A DNA stretch of 64,000 nucleotides from Agrocybe praecox (lineage: Eukaryota > Basidiomycota > Agaricomycetes > Agaricales > Agrocybaceae). Under the pieces are notes generated by a model. It had not been told where the DNA came from. It searched no databases and saw nothing but the letters and a program-made list of their open reading frames with translations. Both the position numbers and the translations under genes were made by a program. Positions within the stretch are counted from its first letter, which is position 1; the number at the start of each line of letters is the position of its first letter. This document shows, one piece after another, positions 47,500-56,458 of the stretch. The DNA is taken from the NCBI GenBank assembly GCA_964017145.1, contig OZ024840.1, positions 806,001 to 870,000 on the forward strand, given 5' to 3'.

Positions 47500-48252
47500 G
47501 GTGTGTGGCTCGCTCACGACCACCCACTAAGAGGACGACCGCGACGAGGACGACCACCCGCGACGAGGACGACTGCCCACAACGAGGATGACCGCCCACA
47601 ACGAGGATGACCGCCCACACCGAGGACGACCAGCCACGACGAGGACGAGGACTAGGCACGACCACGATGAGGACGAACGCGACGACCACAAGGACGACGA
47701 CGACGAGGGTGCTCACCCACGACGTGGACGACGACGACGAGGCAACGAGTGGGCAGCAATGAGCGCAACGGGTGGGCACCAGAGGCACCAGCGAGCAGAA
47801 CGGGTGGGCACCACCGTTAGGCACCAGCAAGCGCAACATGTACACACCAGCGGGTAGCACCAGCGAGCGCGTAGCAACGGGTACGCACGACCGAGCACAA
47901 CGGGTGGGCACCACCGGTAGGCACCAGCGCGCGCGACGGGTACACAGCAGGGGTAGCACCAACGAGCCTGTAGCAACGGGTACGCACCAACGAGCACGAC
48001 GGGCACGTACAACCAAGCACAACAGGTGGGCACCACCGGTAGGCACCAGAAGCACCAGAGCGCGGGATGGGTACACAACAGGGGTAGCACCAACGAGCCC
48101 GTAGCAACGGGTACGCACCAGCGAGCACGACGGGTACGCACGACCGAGCACAACGGATGGGCACCACCGGCAGGCACCAGTGGCACAAGTGCGCGCGACG
48201 GGTACACACCAGCTGGTAGCACCAACGAGCCCGTAGGTACCAGCGCGTAGGT
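47500..48252. repeat. Minisatellite in right arm
   Basis: A CGACGAGGAC-rich tract then degenerate units ACGGGTACGCACCAGCGAGC and GGGTGGGCACCACCGGTAGG. It is the complement-type counterpart of the left-arm array but longer (about 750 versus 465 bp). Confidence 0.85.
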
Positions 48253-48871
48253 ACATTAGTCCATCAATATAATATGTTTTTATATACAAAATAAACTATT
48301 TTTTGGATGTTTCTATATGTTATAAAAAGGATATGCCTAAAAGGGTAATAAGTGCCGAATAGGGAAATACCGTCTAAAACATATGCCAAAAGGTCGCTTT
48401 TGGTATCTAATCTAATCTAGATATATGTATGTAAAGTAAATATAGTACGAAAAATGTTTATAAAGCATTAAAAATAGCGCAACGTCCGAAATTGTCAAAA
48501 AAAGCTAAAAATAACACGTCATCCAGTTTTGCTTTTGCGCATCCATCCCGTAACATTCCTTTTTGGTGGGGCAAAGGGCGCCAAAAAATCAGGATTATTT
48601 ATCTGATCATAACCTCCCAACAAGCGCCCCAAACCACCCATTCATTCTTTCGCTATTGCCCAAATACTGCAAAAATGTCCAAATCCTGCATTGTTTATAT
48701 ATGTTTGACTAAGGCATCTACCAATTCCGCCCACTCAGCCCTTATGGCCACTCTGGTGCGCTTTATAAGCACTCATATATAACTGGCCACTTGGGCAGTT
48801 GCCCTCCCTGATGTATGACCCATGTCAGTCAACTGCCCAGGTTTCATACATGAGGGTACCTGCTAGAGGTG

Positions 48872-49154
48872 GTCGACGGAGCAAAGAGGGACACTTCTCT
48901 GCACACCGACTCGATCCCGTGTGATGGATGGATAGATGGTAGCCGGTGCTGGTGGACTTAATTGAACTTCGTCCTTCTTAGAATTTCCAAATATCCATAT
49001 CCTCAACGCATACCCTCCAACGTTCGGGCCAGCCTTGACCCAAAGAACCCGATGAACCGCCCCAAGCCCAAACACCTCCCATCCCGCAACCGCAAGTCCA
49101 GTACAATGAACTTTCATATGCTCTCCCACCTTCGGCGGGCCTCAACAGCGGGGC
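48872..49154. other. Host DNA between two insertions
   Basis: This joins 45569 on one side, across the fold-back element, and 55676 on the other, across the Gypsy element. An 88-codon minus-strand frame (48863-49129) is present but unrecognised. Confidence 0.4.
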
Positions 49155-49574
49155 TGTCAGGGTTTCCCCTATTTTCCTCTATTTTTATATATTTATTTCG
49201 CATTTTTCCCTTTCTTAATTATGTAGATATCTTATCTCTTTTACATCTTTGATTATCTTCTTGATTATCTCCTTGATTATCACTTAGATCCTTGATTAGA
49301 TACTTATCATCTTTATTTCCCATGAGCACTGCCTCAATTGCTCCACATCATTCTTCTCCTTGTTTCATGATGTCATTGTCTTATTCACCACTCCTTTATG
49401 ATGTCATTGTCTTACTCATCCTTTTGTTTCATGATGTAATGTAGGAATATTCTAGAATAGCTGTAGGGTATATATACTGGATATGTAGGTAGCTGTAGCC
49501 CCAGCTTCAATCTCTTAGGATATCCACTATCATTGGTGTGATCTCTTAGAACCATTGAGTGTCTCTCTCTCTTT

Positions 49575-49620
<46 letters not shown>

Positions 49621-49671
49621 CTTTGTCTTTGTTGGTGGCCTTGTCACACTGATCTTAGTGTTGCCCTGACA
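49155..49671 (+). repeat. 5' LTR
   Basis: 517 bp. Holds repeated TTGATTATC units, two direct copies of TTTATGATGTCATTGTCTTA-like sequence (about 49370-49415), a TATA box, the predicted RNA start and a CT tract (about 49578-49618). Confidence 0.95.
49469..49513 (+). promoter_or_regulatory. LTR TATA box and predicted transcription start
   Basis: TATATATA at 49469-49476. The sequence AGCTTCAATCT at 49503-49513 lies 34 bp after the start of the TATA box, where initiation is expected, and is the exact complement of the sequence just after the LTR. Confidence 0.7.
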
Positions 49672-49673
49672 GA

Positions 49674-49684
49674 AGATTGAAGCT
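49674..49684 (+). promoter_or_regulatory. Self-complementary primer-binding site
   Basis: AGATTGAAGCT begins two bases after the 5' LTR. It is the 11-nt reverse complement of the predicted RNA 5' end (49503-49513). In Tf1/sushi-type elements the folded 5' end of the RNA primes reverse transcription instead of a tRNA; the length (11 nt) and position fit that mechanism. Confidence 0.7.
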
Positions 49685-50179
49685 ATCTCAGACAACCCCA
49701 CCACTCAGTATACATCATCTCACATTTATCTACACCAATCTATTCATCTCTCTTTCCAACATTTGCCCACACATCCCCTTACCACATATATCATTTTTCT
49801 CATCATCATCAACCCTTCAACCTCCAATATCCTTCCAATCTTCTACATCATTTCTCCCTCTACAATTTCAACATCTCCTCAAGATACCTCTCTTTCTACT
49901 GGATCTCTCACTCTCTGCTGTGTGTTGTGTGTGAACTTGTAGATAGGGATACCAACTGTTGGGGCAGAACCAGGCCAACTGTTTCTGTCTTTGGTGGTCT
50001 AGGAAAATATCAGGTAGTCAATCCTGTGATCCTAGGTTTAGACCCACTGTGTTTGGGGTGACAACTGGGTATCCATTACATAGTCTTTTTTTAGTTACTT
50101 AGTATAGTCTCAAGGGCACTTTTTGTAGATAGCTTCTCCCACACACACACCAGAGAGCCTCTACTTTATCTGCACCAAG

Positions 50180-51271
50180 ATGGACACTACTACCACCCCT
50201 ACCACTACTCTTCCCTCTGTGGAGGAGCTCCTTCAACAAATCTCTCTCCTTACCCAGGAGGTGGCTCTCTTAAGGCAGCAGCAGCAACAGTCAGTCACAC
50301 CTCCAACTACTCAATCACCATTCTCCTCTGCTGCTAGAGAAGTCCATCCTCCCCCTGCCAGTCATGGTCCCTTTACCTTTGGTTCACAGTCTGGAATCAA
50401 AGTTTCCCCTCCTGAACCATTTGATGGTTCAATGCAGAAAGCAGAAACCTTCCTCAGCCAACTAAAGTTATATTTCTATGGAAAGGGCATCACAGATGAC
50501 CTTCAAAAGGTTGTTTGTGCTCTATCCTACATGAAAGGAGGTACTGCTGGGAAATGGGCACTTGATAAAACCAAAATTCTAGATGGAGATTATTCCAAAG
50601 AAGGTCTTTGGGATGATTTTGTCTATGAATTCAGGGAAGTCTTTGGAGATCCAGACCCTGCTAGCACAGCTAGACACAAAATGAATTTGCTCAAGCAGGG
50701 AAGTCAGACTGCTGAAGAGTATGTGGCTAGCTTCAGGGAGTTGGTCTCAGACACTGGGTACAATGATGCTGCACTGGTAGAGAAATTTCAGACTGGGCTT
50801 AACAGATCTCTCAGGGAAAGAGTCTATAATGTACCTGAGATGCCCAGATCTCTGAGTGGCTGGATTTCTTGGGCTACCAAGCTGGACAGACAATGGAGAC
50901 AGATGGAAGCCTTCAACAAATCTACTTCCTCTTCCTCTTCTCCATTTTCTAAAGCACCCTCCTCATCTACCTCTCAAAAGCCTCAGTCCAAGTCCAATGT
51001 TTCCAGCCCCTCTCCTTTCTCAACTAGCAGCCAGAGGAGTAATGTTGCTCAAGCAAGGCAACAAGATGTAGTTCCCATGGAAGTTGATTCAGGATGGAAG
51101 TCAGTAAGGCCTCTCATCTGCTTTAAATGCAGAAGGCAGGGTCACAAGGCAGCTGACTGCAAATCTTCAGTTAACATCAATGCCATGAACCATGAGGAAC
51201 TGGTGGAACATTTCACCAAGATTATTCAGGATGGGGAAGAAAAGAAAGAAGGTACCCAAAAGAATTTTTAG
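50180..51271 (+). CDS. gag: Gypsy Gag (363 aa)
   Basis: Starts at ATG 50180 after a leader of about 500 nt. Capsid-type region: GIKVSPPEPFDGSMQKAETF, FLSQLKLYF, the block AEEYVASFRELVSDTGYNDA and FQTGLNRSLRERV. A Ser-rich linker precedes one CCHC zinc knuckle CFKCRRQGHKAADC (about residues 314-327), the nucleic-acid-binding nucleocapsid motif. It forms the cytoplasmic particle that packages the element RNA. It stops at TAG 51269-51271; the pol frame (-1 relative to gag) is already open from 51196. Confidence 0.93.
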   Translation: MDTTTTPTTTLPSVEELLQQISLLTQEVALLRQQQQQSVTPPTTQSPFSSAAREVHPPPASHGPFTFGSQSGIKVSPPEPFDGSMQKAETFLSQLKLYFYGKGITDDLQKVVCALSYMKGGTAGKWALDKTKILDGDYSKEGLWDDFVYEFREVFGDPDPASTARHKMNLLKQGSQTAEEYVASFRELVSDTGYNDAALVEKFQTGLNRSLRERVYNVPEMPRSLSGWISWATKLDRQWRQMEAFNKSTSSSSSPFSKAPSSSTSQKPQSKSNVSSPSPFSTSSQRSNVAQARQQDVVPMEVDSGWKSVRPLICFKCRRQGHKAADCKSSVNINAMNHEELVEHFTKIIQDGEEKKEGTQKNF

Positions 51272-51279
51272 AGGCACCA

Positions 51280-54200
51280 TTGGTGAAAGACATGTCCCAA
51301 TGGAATAGATTTAATGTATTAGAAGATGAAAGCAATAAACTCAATCCCTCCTCTTCAAATTCTGATACAGAAATCATGTCCTCTGATTCACCTTCTCTTT
51401 CTTCTACCCCTGAAAGGATCTACATTTTGGGTCACAGGCCTAAAGCCTCTACCCATTTGTCAGTCATTCTCAAGACAATGGATACAGGAAAAAGGCTTTC
51501 TGTGGATGCTTTACTTGATTCTGGAGCTACTGGCCTTTTTCTGGATACTGGTTTTGTAAAGTATCATAATCTCAACACAAGGAAACTCCCCAGAGCCATT
51601 CCTGTCTACAATGTAGATGGTACTCTAAATAAGAGTGGTTCTATTCATGAGGAAGTTGACTTAATTATGATCTACAAGAACCATACAGAAAAGGCTACCT
51701 TTGCTGTTTGTGACTTGGGAGATAAGACTGCTATTATTGGACACACCTGGCTCTATCTACACAACCCAGATGTTGACTGGAAGTCAGGGGATATCCAATT
51801 CACTAGATGTCCACCTGACTGCCACATGGAGGTTATAAGAGCCAGGAGGAAGAGACAGAGAATAGCTGCAATACAAAGAAGACAGCTTCCTCAGTTTGAT
51901 GATGAAGGTGTAGATCTTGTAGATCAGTCACCTGACTCTGACTCTGAGATTGAGCCTGAAGATAGGATTTTTATTTCTTGTCTACATCCTCAAAGGCAGT
52001 CTATTAATGCTACTTCCACTGTGTCCCAAAAACTGGCAGAAGAATCTCACCAGAAAGCTGATTCCCCAAAGAAATCCTTTGAAGAAGCTGTCCCCAAGCA
52101 CTATCATCAATTCAAAGGGGTATTCTCAAAGGAATCTTTTGACAGGCTACCAGATAGAAAGCCTTGGGATCATGCTATTGAGTTAAAGCCTGGTTCTGAG
52201 CCCTATAGATCAAAGATTTATCCTCTTTCACCTAAAGAGCAGAAGGAGCTTGATGCCTTTCTAGAGGAAAATCTGAAATCTGGCAGAATTAGACCTTCCA
52301 AGTCACCTATGGCATCCCCTGTTTTCTTTGTCAAGAAGAAGGATGGCTCTCTTAGACTAGTACAGGACTATAGAAAGCTAAATGAAATGACTATCAAAAA
52401 CTCCTACCCTCTACCTCTCATTTCTGACATTATTACCAAACTCAGCAAAGCCAAGTATTTCACCAAGCTGGATGTCAGATGGGGCTTTAATAATGTCAGA
52501 GTTAAGGAAGGAGATGAGTGGAAGGCAGCCTTCAGAACCAATAGAGGGTTGTTTGAACCACTGGTCATGTTCTTTGGCTTAACCAATAGTCCTGCAACCT
52601 TTCAAACTATGATGAATGACATTTTCATAGAGCTTATTGATGGCAATGTGGTCATTGTGTACATGGATGACATATTGGTCTTCACTGAGACTCTTGAACA
52701 TCATAGGGAAGTAGTCAAGAAGGTTCTGCAAATCTTAGAAGAGAACAAACTCTACCTCAAAGCAGAAAAATGTGAATTTGAAAAGGAAAAGATTGAATAT
52801 CTTGGACTTATCATTTCACAAGGCAAGATTGAAATGGATCCTGTCAAGGTAGAGGGTGTTTCTAAATGGCCTGAACCTGAAAATGTCAAGGATGTTCAAT
52901 CATTCTTGGGATTTGTCAACTTCTACAGAAGGTTCATAGAGGATTTTGCAGACATTGCCAAGCCACTTCATGAATTGACAAAGAAGGGAACAGTCTGGAG
53001 ATGGGGACTTAGACACCAGGAAGCTTTTGACCAGTTGAAACTTAAGGTCACATCCTCTCCTGTTTTGATTTTCCCTGATGATAATAAGCCATATAAAGTT
53101 GAAGCAGATAGCTCAGATTATGCTACTGGGGCTGTCTTATCTCAGGAAGGATCAGATGGGAAATGGCATCCTGTTGCTTTTATGTCTAAGAGCCTCTCTG
53201 AAGTAGAAAGGAACTATGAGATCCATGACAAGGAAATGCTGGCTATTATCAGAGCACTAGATGAATGGAGACATTATCTTGAAGGGACTCAACATACCTT
53301 TGAGATTTGGACAGACCACAAAAATCTAGAGTACTTTATGACTGCTCAGAAGCTAAGCAGAAGGCAAGCCAGATGGTCTCTGTTTTTGTCCAGATTTGAC
53401 TTCTCTCTTCATCATAGGCCTGGTAAAAAGTCATTGAAGCCAGATGCTCTGTCTAGGAGATCAGATCATAAGAAGGGGGAGAATGATAATGAAAATGTAG
53501 TTCTCCTCAAACCTTCCTACTTCAAAATCCAAGCTCTCAAACAGGGGCACACCATTTTGTCTGGTCCTGAGACTGATCTTCTTAAGAAAATCAGAGAAGC
53601 AAAGGACATGGATGAAAAGGTTGTGAAGGCAGTACAGGAATTGAAGGGATCCTCAACCAAGAAGATAGAAGGACAGGAATGGGCAGAAGAGCAAGGACTT
53701 ATTCTCTATAGAGGGAAGGTGTATGTTCCAAAAGACAAAGATCTTAGAAGGAAAATTGTGGAACTACATCATGATGCCTATATTGCTGGACATCCAGGAA
53801 AATGGAAGACAATAGAGCTAGTCTCTAGAAATTATTGGTGGCCAGGAATGTCTCACTATATTGCAGCCTACACTAGAAGCTGTGATAGATGTAACAGGAC
53901 AAAGACATTTCCAGCTAAGCCTATTGGCTTTCTGACTCCTACTGAAATTCCTTCTGATGTCTGGCAAACCATTACTGTGGACTTTATCACTGGATTACCT
54001 GAGTGTCAAGGGTACAATGCCATCATGATAGTTGTAGATAGGCTTAGCAAGATGATCCACATCATACCTACCACAGATGAGGTCACATCTGAAGGTACTG
54101 CTAAGCTCTACAGGGACTATGTCTGGAAACTGCATGGTCTACCTATCAAAATAATTTGTGATAGAGGTCCCCAGTTTGTCTCCAAGTTCATGAAAGAGCT

Positions 54201-55158
54201 CAACTCCTTATTAGGTATTCAGACTGCTTCATCTACAGCCTATCACCCTCAGACAGATGGTCAAACTGAAAGGGTAAATCAAGAAGTAGAACAATACCTC
54301 AGGCTCTTCATAAACCATAGACAAGATGACTGGGTAGAATGGTTGTCCTTAGCTGAATTCTCCTACAACAATAGAGTTCAAGCATCCACTAGGCAAACAC
54401 CCTTCATGCTCAATAATGGTAGACATCCCAGAATGGGCACAGAACCCCTTAGAGACAGCAAGATGGACACTGTAGATACCTTTGTGAAAAACATGGAAGA
54501 GGCCAGAAAAGAAGCAGAGTCTGCCCTCAAAAAGGCTGCTGATGACATGGCCAAATTCTATGATAGACACAGAGGTGCACCTACTGAGTATAAGGTTGGA
54601 GACATGGTTTGGCTAGATGGCAAGGACTTGAAGACTGATAGGCCTTCCAAGAAATTGGAGGACAAAAGATATGGACCATACAAGATCACCAAAGTTGTTG
54701 GTCCAAATGCCTATGAGTTGAAATTGCCTTCCACCATGAAGATCCATCCTGTATTCAATGTGGTCAAGCTCATGCCCCATCATCCTGATCCAGTTGGTAG
54801 AAAGCCCCCTTCCAGACCTCCACCAGTTATCAAAGGAGAAAACCCTGAATGGGAAGTTGAGTACATCAAGGACAGCAGATTATTCAGAAATAAGTTGCAG
54901 TACTTGGTGAAATGGAAAAACTACCCAAATGAAGAAAGTACTTGGGAACCTGCTGAAAATCTGAAGAGGGCAGCTAAATCAATCAAGGAATTCCATGCAA
55001 AACACCCAGCTGCTCCCAGAAAGATTTCTGCCTTAACTTTTGATAGACTTTCTTTTTCACCTTTAATTAACTTCACTGAACCTCCTCCTCCTCTGAAACC
55101 CTCTAAACTTACTCATACATGTGCACATTGTGGGAAATGTGCCTTAGAGAGGGGGTGA
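51280..55158 (+). CDS. pol: Gypsy Pol: protease, RT, RNase H, integrase, chromodomain
   Basis: The first ATG is 51292, but the frame overlaps gag in -1 from 51196, so synthesis by frameshift or re-initiation is open. Aspartic protease DSGATG at 51517. RT with YMDD at 52660-52671. RNase H from about 53095 (VEADSSDYATGAVLSQ). Integrase with an HHCC zinc segment (GHPGKW ... CDRC, 53770-53895) and catalytic D, D and E at 53980, 54160 and 54268 (DD35E spacing). A chromodomain (LQYLVKWKNYPNEESTWEP) at about 54895-54955 places it with the chromoviruses and may steer integration to marked chromatin. The C-terminal CAHCGKC resembles a metal-binding loop. All catalytic residues are present. The stop TGA (55156-55158) abuts the 3' LTR. 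Confidence 0.95.
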   Translation: MVKDMSQWNRFNVLEDESNKLNPSSSNSDTEIMSSDSPSLSSTPERIYILGHRPKASTHLSVILKTMDTGKRLSVDALLDSGATGLFLDTGFVKYHNLNTRKLPRAIPVYNVDGTLNKSGSIHEEVDLIMIYKNHTEKATFAVCDLGDKTAIIGHTWLYLHNPDVDWKSGDIQFTRCPPDCHMEVIRARRKRQRIAAIQRRQLPQFDDEGVDLVDQSPDSDSEIEPEDRIFISCLHPQRQSINATSTVSQKLAEESHQKADSPKKSFEEAVPKHYHQFKGVFSKESFDRLPDRKPWDHAIELKPGSEPYRSKIYPLSPKEQKELDAFLEENLKSGRIRPSKSPMASPVFFVKKKDGSLRLVQDYRKLNEMTIKNSYPLPLISDIITKLSKAKYFTKLDVRWGFNNVRVKEGDEWKAAFRTNRGLFEPLVMFFGLTNSPATFQTMMNDIFIELIDGNVVIVYMDDILVFTETLEHHREVVKKVLQILEENKLYLKAEKCEFEKEKIEYLGLIISQGKIEMDPVKVEGVSKWPEPENVKDVQSFLGFVNFYRRFIEDFADIAKPLHELTKKGTVWRWGLRHQEAFDQLKLKVTSSPVLIFPDDNKPYKVEADSSDYATGAVLSQEGSDGKWHPVAFMSKSLSEVERNYEIHDKEMLAIIRALDEWRHYLEGTQHTFEIWTDHKNLEYFMTAQKLSRRQARWSLFLSRFDFSLHHRPGKKSLKPDALSRRSDHKKGENDNENVVLLKPSYFKIQALKQGHTILSGPETDLLKKIREAKDMDEKVVKAVQELKGSSTKKIEGQEWAEEQGLILYRGKVYVPKDKDLRRKIVELHHDAYIAGHPGKWKTIELVSRNYWWPGMSHYIAAYTRSCDRCNRTKTFPAKPIGFLTPTEIPSDVWQTITVDFITGLPECQGYNAIMIVVDRLSKMIHIIPTTDEVTSEGTAKLYRDYVWKLHGLPIKIICDRGPQFVSKFMKELNSLLGIQTASSTAYHPQTDGQTERVNQEVEQYLRLFINHRQDDWVEWLSLAEFSYNNRVQASTRQTPFMLNNGRHPRMGTEPLRDSKMDTVDTFVKNMEEARKEAESALKKAADDMAKFYDRHRGAPTEYKVGDMVWLDGKDLKTDRPSKKLEDKRYGPYKITKVVGPNAYELKLPSTMKIHPVFNVVKLMPHHPDPVGRKPPSRPPPVIKGENPEWEVEYIKDSRLFRNKLQYLVKWKNYPNEESTWEPAENLKRAAKSIKEFHAKHPAAPRKISALTFDRLSFSPLINFTEPPPPLKPSKLTHTCAHCGKCALERG
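55146..55155 (+). promoter_or_regulatory. Polypurine tract
   Basis: AGAGAGGGGG directly precedes the pol stop codon and the 3' LTR (55159). A polypurine tract there is expected as the plus-strand primer, so the last pol codons double as this site. Confidence 0.75.
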
Positions 55159-55578
55159 TGTCAGGGTTTCCCCTATTTTCCTCTATTTTTATATATTTAT
55201 TTCGCATTTTTCCCTTTCTTAATTATGTAGATATCTTATCTCTTTTACATCTTTGATTATCTTCTTGATTATCTCCTTGATTATCACTTAGATCCTTGAT
55301 TAGATACTTATCATCTTTATTTCCCATGAGCACTGCCTCAATTGCTCCACATCATTCTTCTCCTTGTTTCATGATGTCATTGTCTTATTCACCACTCCTT
55401 TATGATGTCATTGTCTTACTCATCCTTTTGTTTCATGATGTAATGTAGGAATATTCTAGAATAGCTGTAGGGTATATATACTGGATATGTAGGTAGCTGT
55501 AGCCCCAGCTTCAATCTCTTAGGATATCCACTATCATTGGTGTGATCTCTTAGAACCATTGAGTGTCTCTCTCTCTTT

Positions 55579-55624
<46 letters not shown>

Positions 55625-55675
55625 CTTTGTCTTTGTTGGTGGCCTTGTCACACTGATCTTAGTGTTGCCCTGACA
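55159..55675 (+). repeat. 3' LTR
   Basis: 517 bp, the same length as the 5' LTR with no difference found on reading, including the length of the CT tract. Confidence 0.95.
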
Positions 55676-56343
55676 GGGGCGATGAAGAACAATACATTCG
55701 TCGCACCAAAAAATGGCGCAGCCCAAGACTCGCGCGGGACGATAAGGGCTAACCGAGAGCATTGTGCCAATGTGAATAGGGAGTGAGTACTTGGTACTTG
55801 CTCCTGTGGGCTTGGAGGACCTTCATTGATGTTGAGACTCAAGCCTGCAGGAGTGGCTCATTACGATGAGTTTTGTGGATATCTAGATAGGAAAAGCGGG
55901 GGGGGGAATAAAATAAAATAAAAATTCCTTCTTTCTGGGTGAATTATCGACGTATGGAGACAACGACAACAGCACAGCCGATATCAATTGTCGTGTTTGT
56001 GTTTACGTTTAGGTGAGAGTGATTTAGCGAGAGGCATGCGAGAGCAAGCGGCAGCAGAGGAGGGCAGAGTGACAGTAGTGGTCAACCGTTCACTGTTGGT
56101 GGAAGAGCGAAGATTGATGGTTTGATTTCGACCCAAATTGGGACATTCTCACGCCGGACCGGCTGATAACCGGAGCCGGGCACATCCGTGTCGTTGAACA
56201 CGACGATGGAGATGCAACACGACCTAATGGAAAATCTATTTCATAGAACTTTCCTTGAAAAGCAAAATGAGCAGGATACTGTTGATTTTTTATTTAGTAC
56301 TGTTTAAGGTAAAAGCAACCGGAGTATATAGGATACATTGTTA
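55676..56343. other. Host flank with a fold-back fragment
   Basis: 55676-55680 is the right target duplication. A frame with RGTIRANREHCANVNRE (about 55740-55790) has an Arg/Asn-rich pattern but is not assignable. At about 56121-56215, CATTCTCACGCCGGACCGGC and GAACACGACGATGGAG match the inner arm block of the fold-back element (46760-46835 and, inverted, 47325-47400). Confidence 0.5.
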
Positions 56344-56458
56344 CCATATGGCCAATTTGATGCCATCACTGATGGGGGTCAACAAGGGTCAGGGAAAGTC
56401 GCAGAAAGTCCTCGATTAAAAGGACTCGTTTTTACTTACGTAAAAGACTCGTAATTGG
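56344..56458 (+). repeat. Left member of a 115-bp inverted repeat pair
   Basis: CCATATGG then CAATTTGATGCCATCACTGA through AAAAGGACTCGTTTTTACTT and CGTAAAAGACTCGTAAT. It recurs in inverse orientation at 59776-59883 with few differences. It contains the short palindrome CCATCACTGATGG. Confidence 0.82.

Larger units (their letters stand above)
45570..48871. mobile_element. Fold-back DNA transposon with long inverted arms
   Basis: Flanked by GTCGACG (45563-45569 and 48872-48878; 7 bp perfect, an eighth base would mismatch). Ends: left CAGCCTTAGCAG, right (complement) CACCTCTAGCAG, then ATGAAACCTGGGCAGTTG and GGTCATACATCAGG in both. The left arm runs about 45570-46840 and the right arm about 47300-48871. 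They pair through AT-rich sequence, the motif GCGCCCTTTGCCCCACCAAA, minisatellite and a final hairpin block. A loop of about 460 bp separates them. The 81- and 96-codon frames (45659-45904, 48492-48782) are the same arm sequence seen twice. No transposase is encoded. Confidence 0.85.
49155..55675 (+). mobile_element. Complete Ty3/Gypsy retrotransposon (chromodomain type)
   Basis: 6521 bp with 517-bp LTRs at each end, TG...CA termini (TGTCAGGG...CCCTGACA), and perfect 5-bp target duplications GGGGC (49150-49154, 55676-55680). Gag and pol are open throughout. Order is protease-RT-RNase H-integrase-chromodomain, the Gypsy order. I saw no difference between the LTRs, so insertion is very recent and the element is a candidate for current activity. 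Its coding sequence is more A/T-rich and CpG-poor than the nearby host genes. Confidence 0.96.

Noticed and set aside
46205..48252. CRISPR-like array
   Set aside because: Units are contiguous and degenerate without unique spacers, in a eukaryotic genome; this is minisatellite.
47456..48289. 277-codon Cys/Val/Arg-rich frame (minus strand) and overlapping frames
   Set aside because: It is a translated minisatellite of the fold-back arm, repetitive in all frames.
49672..49690. tRNA primer-binding site for the Gypsy element
   Set aside because: The sequence after the LTR does not resemble common tRNA 3' ends, while it is an exact 11-nt complement of the predicted RNA 5' end.
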